Shown piece after piece: positions 8,034 to 15,074 of a DNA stretch of 15,129 nucleotides. This DNA is from JBCCRH01 sp039208045 (GTDB taxonomy: Bacteria > Bacteroidota > Bacteroidia > Chitinophagales > Saprospiraceae): positions 1-15,129 of the forward strand of contig JBCCRH010000097.1 of the NCBI GenBank assembly GCA_039208045.1, given 5' to 3'. The notes below the pieces were generated by a model that worked only from the letters and a program-made list of their open reading frames with translations, did no database searches and was not told the DNA's origin. The translations under genes were made by a program, and so were the position numbers. Position 1 is the stretch's first letter. Every line of letters starts with the position of its first letter.

Positions 8034-8070
8034 AGTGGGGCTACTTCTCTATCTGAGAAATAGCCCCACT
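8034..8070 (-). terminator. Probable terminator of the mannose-1-phosphate guanylyltransferase gene
   Basis: Arms AGTGGGGCTA (8034-8043) and TAGCCCCACT (8061-8070) are a perfect 10-bp stem. The stem continues, after one mismatch, with TTCTC/GAGAA (8045-8049 and 8055-8059) and a TATCT loop. On the - strand it begins 24 bases after the stop codon of the guanylyltransferase and is followed by TTTCAATTTAT, a moderately U-rich tail. Position and shape fit an intrinsic terminator. Confidence 0.55.
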
Positions 8071-8094
8071 CTACCTGATTAGTGTACCTAAATG

Positions 8095-9180
8095 CTACGA
8101 ATAACGCCCCTCAAAATCTTCTGCCACCCGCTTCTGTATTTTTTTGATTTCTTGCTCTTTTGATTTGGGATAGATGAGTAGGACATCTTCTTCATCGACT
8201 ACAATAAAGTCTTTCAGGCCTTTGATGACGACTAGTTTGCCCTTGGATGTCCGGATTAAGCAGTCTTCTACGTCTTCTACGACTTGGTGATGTGCTTGTA
8301 CGACATTCCTCGCTTCATCCTTGCTACCTTCTGCATGCAGAGAAGCCCAAGTTCCCAAATCAGACCAACCAAAAGCTGAAGGTATAGTGTATACATTATC
8401 GGCTTGCTCCATAATGGCATAGTCGATCGAAATCTTGGGGGTTTTGGGATAGTGTTCATCAATGAAGGGTTGCTCTGTTTCGGTATTAAAACATGCTGGT
8501 GAAGCGCCCAAAATATCGGTAATAGCGGATGCATATTTATCAAAAGCAGCCAACAGGGTTTTCACACGCCATACGAAGATTCCGGCATTCCATAGGTAGT
8601 CTCCACTAGCTAAAAAAGATTCCGCTACTTTCATTACTGGTTTTTCAGTGAACTTAGCGACTTTGTGTACGCCATCTTTACTGCCACTTTCGTAGTTAAT
8701 ATATCCGTAGCCTGTATCGGGGCGGGTGGGTTGAATACCCAAAGTCAATAAAGCATCCTCTGCTTCGGTAAAGGTTAATCCTTTTTGGATGGTAGTTACA
8801 AAACTAGTTTCGTCCAGAATCACATGGTCGGACGGTGCTACAATCAAATTAGCATTAGGGTCAATTTGCTGTAGCTTGAGCGCAGTATAGGCAATACAGG
8901 GAGCGGTATTATTGCGCGAAGGTTCGCCCAAGATTTGATGGTCTTGCAATTCTGGTAGGTGTTCCTTTACTAATGCGCGGTAGTCTTTATTGGTCACAAT
9001 GTAGATATGCGCTGCTGGACAGACCTTCAGGAAACGCTCGAATGTCATTCGGATCAGAGATTTTCCTGTTCCTAGAATATCTAAGAACTGTTTTGGTCGA
9101 GCTACTCTGCTAGCCGGCCAAAATCGAGAGCCTATTCCTCCGGCCATGATGGCTACGAAGGTATGTTGTTGGTTGTTCAT
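8095..9180 (-). CDS. manC: Mannose-1-phosphate guanylyltransferase
   Basis: Makes GDP-mannose from GTP and mannose-1-phosphate in the cytoplasm, feeding mannose or, after further enzymes, fucose, rhamnose or perosamine into the polysaccharide. The N-terminal nucleotidyltransferase signature is complete: AGGIGSRFWPASR followed by PKQF (13-32). Also present are GEPSRNNTAP (84-93), APSDH (115-119), GYGYI (157-161), the FTEKP motif (177-181) and LWNAGIF (196-202). At 361 residues it is the single-domain form; the C-terminal phosphomannose-isomerase cupin of about 470-residue bifunctional enzymes is absent. The ATG at 9180 directly precedes the catalytic domain. It appears to be its own transcription unit, with a candidate promoter/palindrome upstream (9211-9248) and a terminator-like hairpin downstream. 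Confidence 0.94.
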   Translation of the reverse strand: MNNQQHTFVAIMAGGIGSRFWPASRVARPKQFLDILGTGKSLIRMTFERFLKVCPAAHIYIVTNKDYRALVKEHLPELQDHQILGEPSRNNTAPCIAYTALKLQQIDPNANLIVAPSDHVILDETSFVTTIQKGLTFTEAEDALLTLGIQPTRPDTGYGYINYESGSKDGVHKVAKFTEKPVMKVAESFLASGDYLWNAGIFVWRVKTLLAAFDKYASAITDILGASPACFNTETEQPFIDEHYPKTPKISIDYAIMEQADNVYTIPSAFGWSDLGTWASLHAEGSKDEARNVVQAHHQVVEDVEDCLIRTSKGKLVVIKGLKDFIVVDEEDVLLIYPKSKEQEIKKIQKRVAEDFEGRYS

Positions 9181-9210
9181 ATTGTTTTATGCTTTTCTGT
9201 AAGGGGTATT

Positions 9211-9247
9211 TTATGCAAATTTAAAGTCAGACTTTAAATTTACATAA
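9211..9247. repeat. 17-bp inverted repeat upstream of manC
   Basis: Arms 9211-9227 (TTATGCAAATTTAAAGT) and 9231-9247 (ACTTTAAATTTACATAA) are complementary at 16 of 17 positions, with the three-base loop CAG. It lies between the Nudix gene stop (9268) and the manC start (9180). The single asymmetric position creates the G of the TAAATTTG promoter box on the - strand. It could act as an operator, or as a weak terminator for the Nudix gene. Confidence 0.6.
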
Positions 9248-9248
9248 A
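9216..9248 (-). promoter_or_regulatory. Candidate Bacteroidota-type promoter for manC
   Basis: Read on the - strand, TAAATTTG (9223-9216) is a perfect match to the TAnnTTTG -7 box known for Bacteroidota. TTTA (9248-9245), three of four matches to the -33 TTTG, lies 21 bases upstream of it. The -7 box is about 36 bases before the manC ATG. The promoter is embedded in the inverted repeat 9211-9247, which suggests repression by a dimeric protein; that is inference. Confidence 0.4.
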
Positions 9249-9267
9249 CTCGGAGCCTCCCAACCTC

Positions 9268-9717
9268 TTATTTTCCTTGCTCCGATACACTTTTCACGAC
9301 CTCCTTGTAGGCAAATGGAAAATTAACGGCCCCCAACTCAGACACACTATAGGTTCCCCATGCAAAATTTTCTCCACTGATCTTCAGCTCTTCGAAGCTT
9401 GCTTCTGTGAAACACTCAAAAATAATGACTAGCACTTCAATCTGGTTCATAATAGGAAGTTGCATGGCTTGAAGTAAGCGTCCTACATGTACTTCTATCC
9501 CTAGCTCTTCCCTAATTTCTCTAGCCAACGCTCGTTTCAAACCTTCTCCCTTTTGCAACTTTCCCCCTGGCAAATCCCATTCCCCACGCTCATTCTGTAC
9601 GACTACTACTCGACCATCAATCAAGCAGACTCCTTTTACAGAAACGGGGAAACGCGGGGCGAACACATCAGAAGGGATGATGCGGCCGATGGTGCGTAGG
9701 AATAGTTTTTTGAGCAT
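9268..9717 (-). CDS. Nudix hydrolase
   Basis: A 149-residue Nudix-family pyrophosphohydrolase. The Nudix box is exact: from Gly52, G-x5-E-x7-R-E-I-R-E-E-L-G-I, ending at residue 74, just after the usual DLPGGK. Members split nucleoside diphosphates linked to another moiety, for example NDP-sugars, sugar-nucleotide by-products or oxidised nucleotides. The sequence does not reveal the substrate. The frame continues upstream to an ATG at 9756, but those 13 codons (LTERSRSEQF) are just the translation of the repeat hairpin 9725-9758. The ATG at 9717 (MLKKLFLRTIG) is therefore chosen. It lies between the 4,6-dehydratase and manC on the same strand, so a housekeeping or proofreading role on activated sugars is conceivable. 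Confidence 0.88.
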   Translation of the reverse strand: MLKKLFLRTIGRIIPSDVFAPRFPVSVKGVCLIDGRVVVVQNERGEWDLPGGKLQKGEGLKRALAREIREELGIEVHVGRLLQAMQLPIMNQIEVLVIIFECFTEASFEELKISGENFAWGTYSVSELGAVNFPFAYKEVVKSVSEQGK

Positions 9718-9724
9718 GGGGTAG

Positions 9725-9758
9725 AATTGCTCACTTCGGCTGCGCTCAGTGAGCAATT
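9725..9758. repeat. REP-like hairpin between the 4,6-dehydratase and Nudix genes
   Basis: Perfect 11-bp arms AATTGCTCACT (9725-9735) and AGTGAGCAATT (9748-9758) surround the loop TCGGCTGCGCTC. The core CACTTCGGCTGCGCTCAGTG resembles short palindromes I recall as highly repeated between genes of many Bacteroidota genomes. It begins five bases after the dehydratase stop codon on the - strand and ends seven bases before the Nudix ATG. It may act as a terminator or mRNA-stability hairpin. Confidence 0.6.
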
Positions 9759-9763
9759 CATTA

Positions 9764-11668
9764 CTAATCTAACTTACTAAAAATAGAATTTTGGCTCGCA
9801 AATTCAGGAACAATCTGCTTCATTTGCCTGACAATCTCTAGTGGATCACTCTCCTCAAAAGCGGTATTGATCAGCTGCTCAATAGGAGCTTTGATCGCTT
9901 GGTAGTCGTTAGCCCGAACGGCAGCAATTTTGATTTTGGGGTGGTGCGTTGGGCGGTTGTCTTCTGCTACATCTAGCAATTCTTCGTAGAGTTTTTCGCC
10001 AGGGCGAAGGCCGGTGAATTTAATTTCTACATCTAATCCCGGCGTCAGTCCTGCCATTTGAATCATCTTTTCGGCCAAGTCTACTATTCTGACGGGTGCG
10101 CCCATATCAAAAATGAAGATTTCGCCGCCATGTCCCATTACACCGGCTTCGAGTACGAGCTGGCAGGCTTCAGGAATCGTCATAAAAAAACGAGTTACCT
10201 CAGGATGAGTGACGGTAACTGGTTGGCGCTGCTCTATTTGTTCTCTAAAGATGGGGATGACAGAGCCATTGGAACCCAGCACATTTCCAAAGCGAGTAGT
10301 GATAAACTGTGTTTTGTTTCGCTCTGCAAAATTGAGTGCTTGTACATAGATTTCTGCTATTCGCTTCGACGCTCCCATTACGTTACTGGGGTTCACCACC
10401 TTATCAGTAGAAATCATTACAAATTTCTCTACTCGATGCTTACTAGCCAAGAGCGCTAAATTCCGAGTTCCCAGCACATTGGCCTTGATCGCTTCTTCTG
10501 GGAAGCGCTCCATAATGGGTACATGCTTATAGGCTGCTGCATGGAACACATAGCTAGGCTGATGTTCCTTGAATATTCGCTCTAGCTTATTCCAATCTCT
10601 AATATCTCCAATTACTGTTTCGAATATCCCTTGATGAACCGCATCAGCCATAGATAGCCGAATAGCTGCTAGGGGTGTTTCTGCTTGATCTAAGCCGATA
10701 ATCTTTGCAGGCTGGAAGTTCAGGAGTTGGCGAACAATTTCCCCACCAATAGACCCAGCGCACCCAGTAACCAATACTACTTTTCCATTGATAGAATCAT
10801 CAATTGCTTCTTTGTCGAGCTGAATGGGAGGCCTGTTTAGCAAATCCTCAAAATTAATATTCCGCAATTGCCCTACTTGTAGGGTATCACTTAACCAAGA
10901 TTCAGCAGGTGGTACTTTGAGTACTTTAATCTTGTGCGCCAAGCATTGGTTGATAAAGGCAATACGTCGCTCCTCACTCAATTGGTTGATGGCTATAATC
11001 GCCACCTTTATGTTGAACTTCTTGATCACCGCCTCAAAAGAAGGATCAGGATTAAAAATCTGAACTCCATTCAGGTACTTCTTATGCACTTTGGGATTGT
11101 CATCAAAAAAGCTAACCACGCGGTAGTTATGTGTACCATTATGCTTCAGCACTCTAGCTAGCAAAGCCCCCATTTCACCTGCCCCAAAGATCACTGTATT
11201 CAGGCGAGAGCCTTGCTGCAGCCGCAGGCGATCTACCACTAGGCGAATCACGATTCTGAACCCTCCCGTCAGCACGAGTAGCAGTATATAGTCGACTAAA
11301 ACAATAGAAAAAGCTTCCCTTTTAGGAAGCATATTAGGCAGAAGACAGACTAACCCAAAAAATAGCACAGAAGAAAAAGAAACCGCATAGAATACATTCT
11401 TATAATCTTTTTCCCCCACGTATCGAATGATGATCAAATACGTTTTAAACCATACAAACGAAATTGCTCGGAGCAAAAGCAAGGTGATCGGTGCAAAGCC
11501 AATAAAAGCAATGCCCAGAAAATTGAGCTCAAAATTACCAGTAATCAGCAATGCGCCCAAGAATGAAACAATAGCAAAGAAAAAATCTACACCTAGAATA
11601 GCCAATTTAGTGGCATATCCTTTCAATTGAGTGGGTTGTCCGGGGATGTATGACACGGGAATGCGCAT
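9764..11668 (-). CDS. Membrane-anchored UDP-GlcNAc 4,6-dehydratase (WbpM/PglF/EpsC/CapD family)
   Basis: A 634-residue two-part protein. Residues about 20-145 hold four membrane segments. A first Rossmann domain starts at VIFGAGEMGALLARVL (159-174). The catalytic short-chain dehydrogenase domain starts at VLVTGCAGSIGGEI (298-311), followed by DQAE, GDIRD and HAAAYKHVP (376-384). The active site is S-T-D-K (Thr421, Asp422, Lys423) and M-G-A-S-K (Met431, Lys435), with RFGNVLGSNGSV (459-470) and GLRPGEKLYEEL afterwards. Met in place of the usual Tyr, ten residues after the Thr, is the signature of the long membrane-bound dehydratases such as C. jejuni PglF. These convert UDP-GlcNAc to UDP-4-keto-6-deoxy-GlcNAc, the precursor of QuiNAc, FucNAc and bacillosamine. 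With the reductase and WbpL-like transferase to its right it forms a precursor-plus-initiation module, interrupted by an ATPase gene. Confidence 0.93.
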   Translation of the reverse strand: MRIPVSYIPGQPTQLKGYATKLAILGVDFFFAIVSFLGALLITGNFELNFLGIAFIGFAPITLLLLRAISFVWFKTYLIIIRYVGEKDYKNVFYAVSFSSVLFFGLVCLLPNMLPKREAFSIVLVDYILLLVLTGGFRIVIRLVVDRLRLQQGSRLNTVIFGAGEMGALLARVLKHNGTHNYRVVSFFDDNPKVHKKYLNGVQIFNPDPSFEAVIKKFNIKVAIIAINQLSEERRIAFINQCLAHKIKVLKVPPAESWLSDTLQVGQLRNINFEDLLNRPPIQLDKEAIDDSINGKVVLVTGCAGSIGGEIVRQLLNFQPAKIIGLDQAETPLAAIRLSMADAVHQGIFETVIGDIRDWNKLERIFKEHQPSYVFHAAAYKHVPIMERFPEEAIKANVLGTRNLALLASKHRVEKFVMISTDKVVNPSNVMGASKRIAEIYVQALNFAERNKTQFITTRFGNVLGSNGSVIPIFREQIEQRQPVTVTHPEVTRFFMTIPEACQLVLEAGVMGHGGEIFIFDMGAPVRIVDLAEKMIQMAGLTPGLDVEIKFTGLRPGEKLYEELLDVAEDNRPTHHPKIKIAAVRANDYQAIKAPIEQLINTAFEESDPLEIVRQMKQIVPEFASQNSIFSKLD

Positions 11669-11861
11669 AAGCTTTTGGGCTTTATCTTTAATAATCTAAC
11701 AATTGTAATAACCGAAGTAATTGATTAGAGCTGTAATAATGCCTGCAAGCTAGGGAGTATAGTAGTATAGTGGAATAGACTTGTTTCTAACAGCGTCGAA
11801 TTGCACCACAATATACGGATAAAATGGAGACGAGGAAATTATATTTTATCATTTGTATCAA

Positions 11862-13022
11862 TCAGAAAAAGGCTTTAATGGCTGCTATGAGCGCATCCAA
11901 AGAAAGTATTTGGATTCCACCTTTTGTAAAATATGCTTCTCCTTGTATTGGAGCAACTAGATACGTTGCATCAGGCTGCACATCTTCGATAGCATTGTAT
12001 GTCCCCTTTGATAATTTGGGGGTTTTAGATGCTTTACACTCAATAGCGATCATTTTCACCCCATCTGATAGCAAGAAATCGATTTCATTTCCGTGATTGG
12101 TACGGTAAAAGTATATATCAAGTGAAGGAAAATGTCCCCACAAGTTACTCAAAACAATAGTCTCCCAAAGTGATCCAAACACAGGATGACCTATCGCTTG
12201 TTCGAAGTTTTTTAGTCGTAGTAGGGCAAGCAAAATACCAGCATCCGATAGATAAACTTTAGGAGATTTAATGAGTCGTTTTTTTGTATTTACGGCATAA
12301 GGAGAAAATAAAACTCCCAAAAAAGTACCTTCCAGTAACTCAATATAATTTCGGATAGTCGTATTACTTACCCCTAGCGCCTTTCCCAATGCACTAAAAT
12401 TAGCGGTTTGGCCATTGCTATGCGCTAGCATCTGCCAAAGCCTGCGCATAGTGCTTGGAGTAAAGCCAGCAAACTGAAGTAAATCTCGTTCTAGAAAAGT
12501 CGTGATGAAGTCAAGTCGCCACTCAAAAGATGCGTCTTCCTCTGCTAGCAAGCTTCTTGGAAAACCTCCTTTGGATAAATAGTCCTCTAATGATACCAAA
12601 GTATTCACTTCACTCCACAAAAAAGGGGTAAGTTGCTTAAAGCTAATGCGACCAGCTAATGATTCCGAGCTTTGTTGCAACAGTTCTCTTGATGCAGAAC
12701 CCAGTATAAGATACATACCATTTCGACCAGCTTCATCTACTAAACTGCGCAGCAATGGAAATAACTCTGGTACTCTTTGAATTTCATCTAAGCACACCAG
12801 CTTTCCTTGCTGTAGTTGTAAAAACCATTCTGCCTCTTCCAATTTTGCTAAATCGGATGGCCGCTCCAAATCGAGATAAACGGCGTCAGGAAAATCATTA
12901 ATAATATGCTGTACTAATGTAGACTTTCCACACTGCCTAGGCCCCAAGACAGCTGTTACTGGATTACGCGACAGCGAGGTTCGGATGGTTGATTCTAAAA
13001 TTCTATGGTAGTAAGTTTTCAT
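11862..13022 (-). CDS. AAA_14 / DUF4143 ATPase (second copy)
   Basis: A 386-residue P-loop ATPase of the same broad family as the one ending at 6590, but strongly diverged from it. Walker A is GPRQCGKST (27-35), Walker B is KLVCLDEIQ (Asp79, Glu80), sensor 1 is ILGSAS (106-111), followed by SLAGRISF. A winged-helix-like segment (FSALGKALGVSNTTIRNYI) covers about 209-227. The C-terminal part has the nuclease-like pattern GNEIDFLL (Glu313, Asp315) and AIECKASK (Glu328, Lys330). The ATG at 13022 starts a typical MKTYYHRILE N-terminus and sits at the very edge of a perfect 19-bp inverted repeat. The gene separates the initiating transferase from the 4,6-dehydratase. That position, the private palindrome and the lack of any sugar-related motif suggest an inserted passenger gene. 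Its biological function is not established. Confidence 0.9.
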   Translation of the reverse strand: MKTYYHRILESTIRTSLSRNPVTAVLGPRQCGKSTLVQHIINDFPDAVYLDLERPSDLAKLEEAEWFLQLQQGKLVCLDEIQRVPELFPLLRSLVDEAGRNGMYLILGSASRELLQQSSESLAGRISFKQLTPFLWSEVNTLVSLEDYLSKGGFPRSLLAEEDASFEWRLDFITTFLERDLLQFAGFTPSTMRRLWQMLAHSNGQTANFSALGKALGVSNTTIRNYIELLEGTFLGVLFSPYAVNTKKRLIKSPKVYLSDAGILLALLRLKNFEQAIGHPVFGSLWETIVLSNLWGHFPSLDIYFYRTNHGNEIDFLLSDGVKMIAIECKASKTPKLSKGTYNAIEDVQPDATYLVAPIQGEAYFTKGGIQILSLDALIAAIKAFF

Positions 13023-13063
13023 TTTGTGTAAATCTAAAATATTTTTTTAGATTTACACAAAAT
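13021..13063. repeat. Perfect 19-bp inverted repeat abutting the start codon of the second ATPase
   Basis: Arms ATTTTGTGTAAATCTAAAA (13021-13039) and TTTTAGATTTACACAAAAT (13045-13063) are perfect reverse complements around a five-base AT loop. The arm next to the ATPase includes the first two bases of its ATG (13022-13020). In RNA the structure would place the start codon in or right beside the stem. As DNA it could be an operator. It also lies just after the stop (13072) of the WbpL-like gene and could end that transcript. Confidence 0.75.
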
Positions 13064-13071
13064 CGTGATAA

Positions 13072-14052
13072 TTACAAAACGCTCTGACCATTTTCTGTTG
13101 ATAGCAAACTATACCGAACAAAAAAGTATATCGTGCAGCCAACAAGATAAGCTACAAAAAGGCTAATTAGCTGAAATGCAGGTCCTAAAGTAGCCACCCA
13201 CAAAATAGCTACACAATTAATAAGAAGCTGTACTATGCCATATAGTAATGCGACGTATCTGTGATCCCAACCCCTTTCGTTAGCTAGGAGTTGGTAAAGA
13301 TGGGTGCGGTGCGCTTTGAAAATATTTTCACGTTGATGAAGACGAATAGCGATCGTCATCACACTATCAACAGCATAAAGGAGTGGAAAAGCGAGTAAAT
13401 ATAAGGAAGAAGGCCCTGACCAGTGTTGCAGAAAGAGCCAACCCAAGATAAGAGCCAGGCTAACGCTTCCAACATCCCCTGCAAAACAGAGCGCTTTTTT
13501 ACGAAAGTTGAAAATAGCAAACGCTAGCAGAGCCGCGATCATAATAGGCTCTAATCGTTGTGGAGATAAGGAGGGATGAGTTATACTGGATAGGCTCCAA
13601 AAAGTGCTAAGCATCACCAGACCATAAATTGTAGTGATACCATTAATACCATCCATAAAGTTGAAGGTATTGAGCCAGCCAGTAAGAAGGATTAGGGAGG
13701 TAAGGATGACCCACCAAGGCCATGTTGATTGCATATCTAAGATCAGAAAAAGAACTGCCAAAAAGTGTATGGGTAGGCGATAGCGAGTTGGTAGCCCTGT
13801 GAGATCATCGATGTAACTAATTCCTCCAGCAAGCAATAGCGCCAGCGCACTCAACCAGTAAGAAGGAAGAAGTATGAATATGGCGGTAATGAAGGTGGGT
13901 GCCCAGAGTAATCCACCACCACGTGGTGTAGGGGTTTGGTGCGAACTACGGTCATTGGGGAGATCGAGTAATGCCTTTTGACGAGCAATGCCTAGGTAGA
14001 GCTGAATACCTAGCGCATTACATACAAAAACCACCATTAGGTGCCACCACAT
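13072..14052 (-). CDS. Undecaprenyl-phosphate N-acetylhexosamine-1-phosphate transferase (WecA/WbpL type)
   Basis: Starts the repeat unit by moving a sugar-1-phosphate from a UDP-sugar to undecaprenyl phosphate at the cytoplasmic face of the inner membrane. The 326 residues form about ten membrane segments. Family motifs are all visible: DRSSHQTPTPRGGG (34-47), the Asp pair in SYIDDLTGLP (Asp82, Asp83), NFMDGINGI (131-139), AGDVGS with Asp193, and the basic cytoplasmic loop AHRTHLYQLL (247-256). The PRGGG segment and short length match WbpL-like enzymes that accept QuiNAc or FucNAc phosphate rather than MraY. The ATG lies one base after the stop of the reductase gene (TGA-T-ATG), so the two are translationally coupled. 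A palindrome and an ATPase gene follow downstream. Confidence 0.93.
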   Translation of the reverse strand: MWWHLMVVFVCNALGIQLYLGIARQKALLDLPNDRSSHQTPTPRGGGLLWAPTFITAIFILLPSYWLSALALLLAGGISYIDDLTGLPTRYRLPIHFLAVLFLILDMQSTWPWWVILTSLILLTGWLNTFNFMDGINGITTIYGLVMLSTFWSLSSITHPSLSPQRLEPIMIAALLAFAIFNFRKKALCFAGDVGSVSLALILGWLFLQHWSGPSSLYLLAFPLLYAVDSVMTIAIRLHQRENIFKAHRTHLYQLLANERGWDHRYVALLYGIVQLLINCVAILWVATLGPAFQLISLFVAYLVGCTIYFFVRYSLLSTENGQSVL

Positions 14053-14053
14053 A

Positions 14054-14956
14054 TCAACGAAGCAATTCGTGAAGGTGAGACAGCACAGGGCGAGGTCGCC
14101 AACCTAATTCTTGACGCGCTTTAGTATCACTAAAGGTAAGCGTAGCTGTCATTTTTTGAAGCCGATCAGTTGTTAGTGGAAATGGGAGTCCAAGTTTGCG
14201 CAGTCCACTCCCAAAAGAAGCAGCCAGCTGAATAGGCCACTGCGGAAGCGTCCATTTCAGTTTTTGATGGTGTAATCGAGCTAGTGCTTGCTCCAAATCA
14301 GAAAAGCGTGGATGCACTCCATCTGTTAGATTGTAAATACCGGAAGGGCCATTCCATTGTTGAATGAATTGAGCAACATCTTCGCCCAAGACCATACTTT
14401 TTTGGGCATGATTATTTCGAATACGGATATAGTGTCCGCTCTGAATCATCTTGCTGATAGCCCCTAGATTACCTGGTGGATTGGGCCCAACGATTAAAGG
14501 TAGGCGTAGTATTAGGTAGGCAATTCCATATTTAGCACAAAAATCTTGTACCAGTGCCTCTGCCTGTATTTTACTTTGTGCATAAGGTGTTTTTCCATGC
14601 AAAGGACATCCTTCATCGATACTTTCTCCTTGATCCACACCATAAACAGCGACGCTGCTGATGAATACAAATTGCTTAGGAGGATGAGGCTTTAATGCTA
14701 ATAACAGATTTTCCGTACCTCGCACATTGACGTCAAAGAATGCCTGTTCTTCCTTAGATGATTTGGGTATCATATGTGCTTTCCCAGCATTATGTACTAC
14801 TCGATCGACGGGCGGAAGATCAGGCACGGTAATAGCTAGGTCAATGATCTGTTGATTATTAGAGGAACGGCCAATGGTGAGGGTATTTGTTCCTAACGTT
14901 TGAAGGAGGATTTGGCCTAGAAAGCCGGTGGCGCCGGTGAGGAGGTGTAGTATGAT
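14054..14956 (-). CDS. NAD(P)-dependent sugar epimerase/reductase (extended SDR; WbpV-like), no standard start codon
   Basis: A short-chain dehydrogenase acting on nucleotide sugars, about 300 residues. The Rossmann motif TGATGFLG is encoded at residues 7-14. NAGKAH follows near 56-61, ISSVAVYG near 99-106 and the catalytic Y-x3-K is Tyr125-Lys129 (YAQSK). By context it is likely the 4-reductase that turns the WbpM-type product into UDP-QuiNAc, as WbpV does in Pseudomonas; a 4-epimerase role is also possible. The frame has no ATG, GTG or TTG between the upstream stop (14993-14995) and a GTG at 14827. That GTG would delete the whole cofactor motif. The start given is ATC at 14956, with ATA at 14974 as the alternative. 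Either a rare non-AUG start, a start-codon mutation, or a base error must be assumed. The gene is coupled to the WbpL-like gene downstream. Confidence 0.82.
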   Translation of the reverse strand: MILHLLTGATGFLGQILLQTLGTNTLTIGRSSNNQQIIDLAITVPDLPPVDRVVHNAGKAHMIPKSSKEEQAFFDVNVRGTENLLLALKPHPPKQFVFISSVAVYGVDQGESIDEGCPLHGKTPYAQSKIQAEALVQDFCAKYGIAYLILRLPLIVGPNPPGNLGAISKMIQSGHYIRIRNNHAQKSMVLGEDVAQFIQQWNGPSGIYNLTDGVHPRFSDLEQALARLHHQKLKWTLPQWPIQLAASFGSGLRKLGLPFPLTTDRLQKMTATLTFSDTKARQELGWRPRPVLSHLHELLR

Positions 14957-14990
14957 TTTATAATTTAATTTTATACTTAGCCAATTAGGG

Positions 14991-15014
14991 AATCATTAAA
15001 AAGTCATAATGATT
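14991..15014. repeat. 8-bp inverted repeat upstream of the SDR gene
   Basis: AATCATTA (14991-14998) and TAATGATT (15007-15014) are perfect reverse complements with an eight-base spacer. It lies about 35 bases before the likely start of the reductase gene in an AT-rich leader. It could be an operator or part of a weak terminator; the evidence is only the symmetry. Confidence 0.35.
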
Positions 15015-15074
15015 TTAAAGCTAGCTATAAAATTTGACCAATGGTTGGTAGGCTTAAATTGTTCAATGCCTAAT

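Noticed and set aside
7855..8070. CRISPR array or integron attC site
   Set aside because: Repeats are unequal, only two direct units exist, there are no regular spacers, and no cas or integrase gene or attC consensus is present.
11669..11861. Regulatory signals in the gap before the 4,6-dehydratase
   Set aside because: Only a small tandem repeat (AGTATAGT twice, 11756-11771) is visible; no convincing promoter, hairpin or gene.
14054..14827. GTG at 14827 as start of the SDR gene
   Set aside because: It would remove the NAD-binding TGATGFLG segment that is clearly encoded in the same frame upstream.
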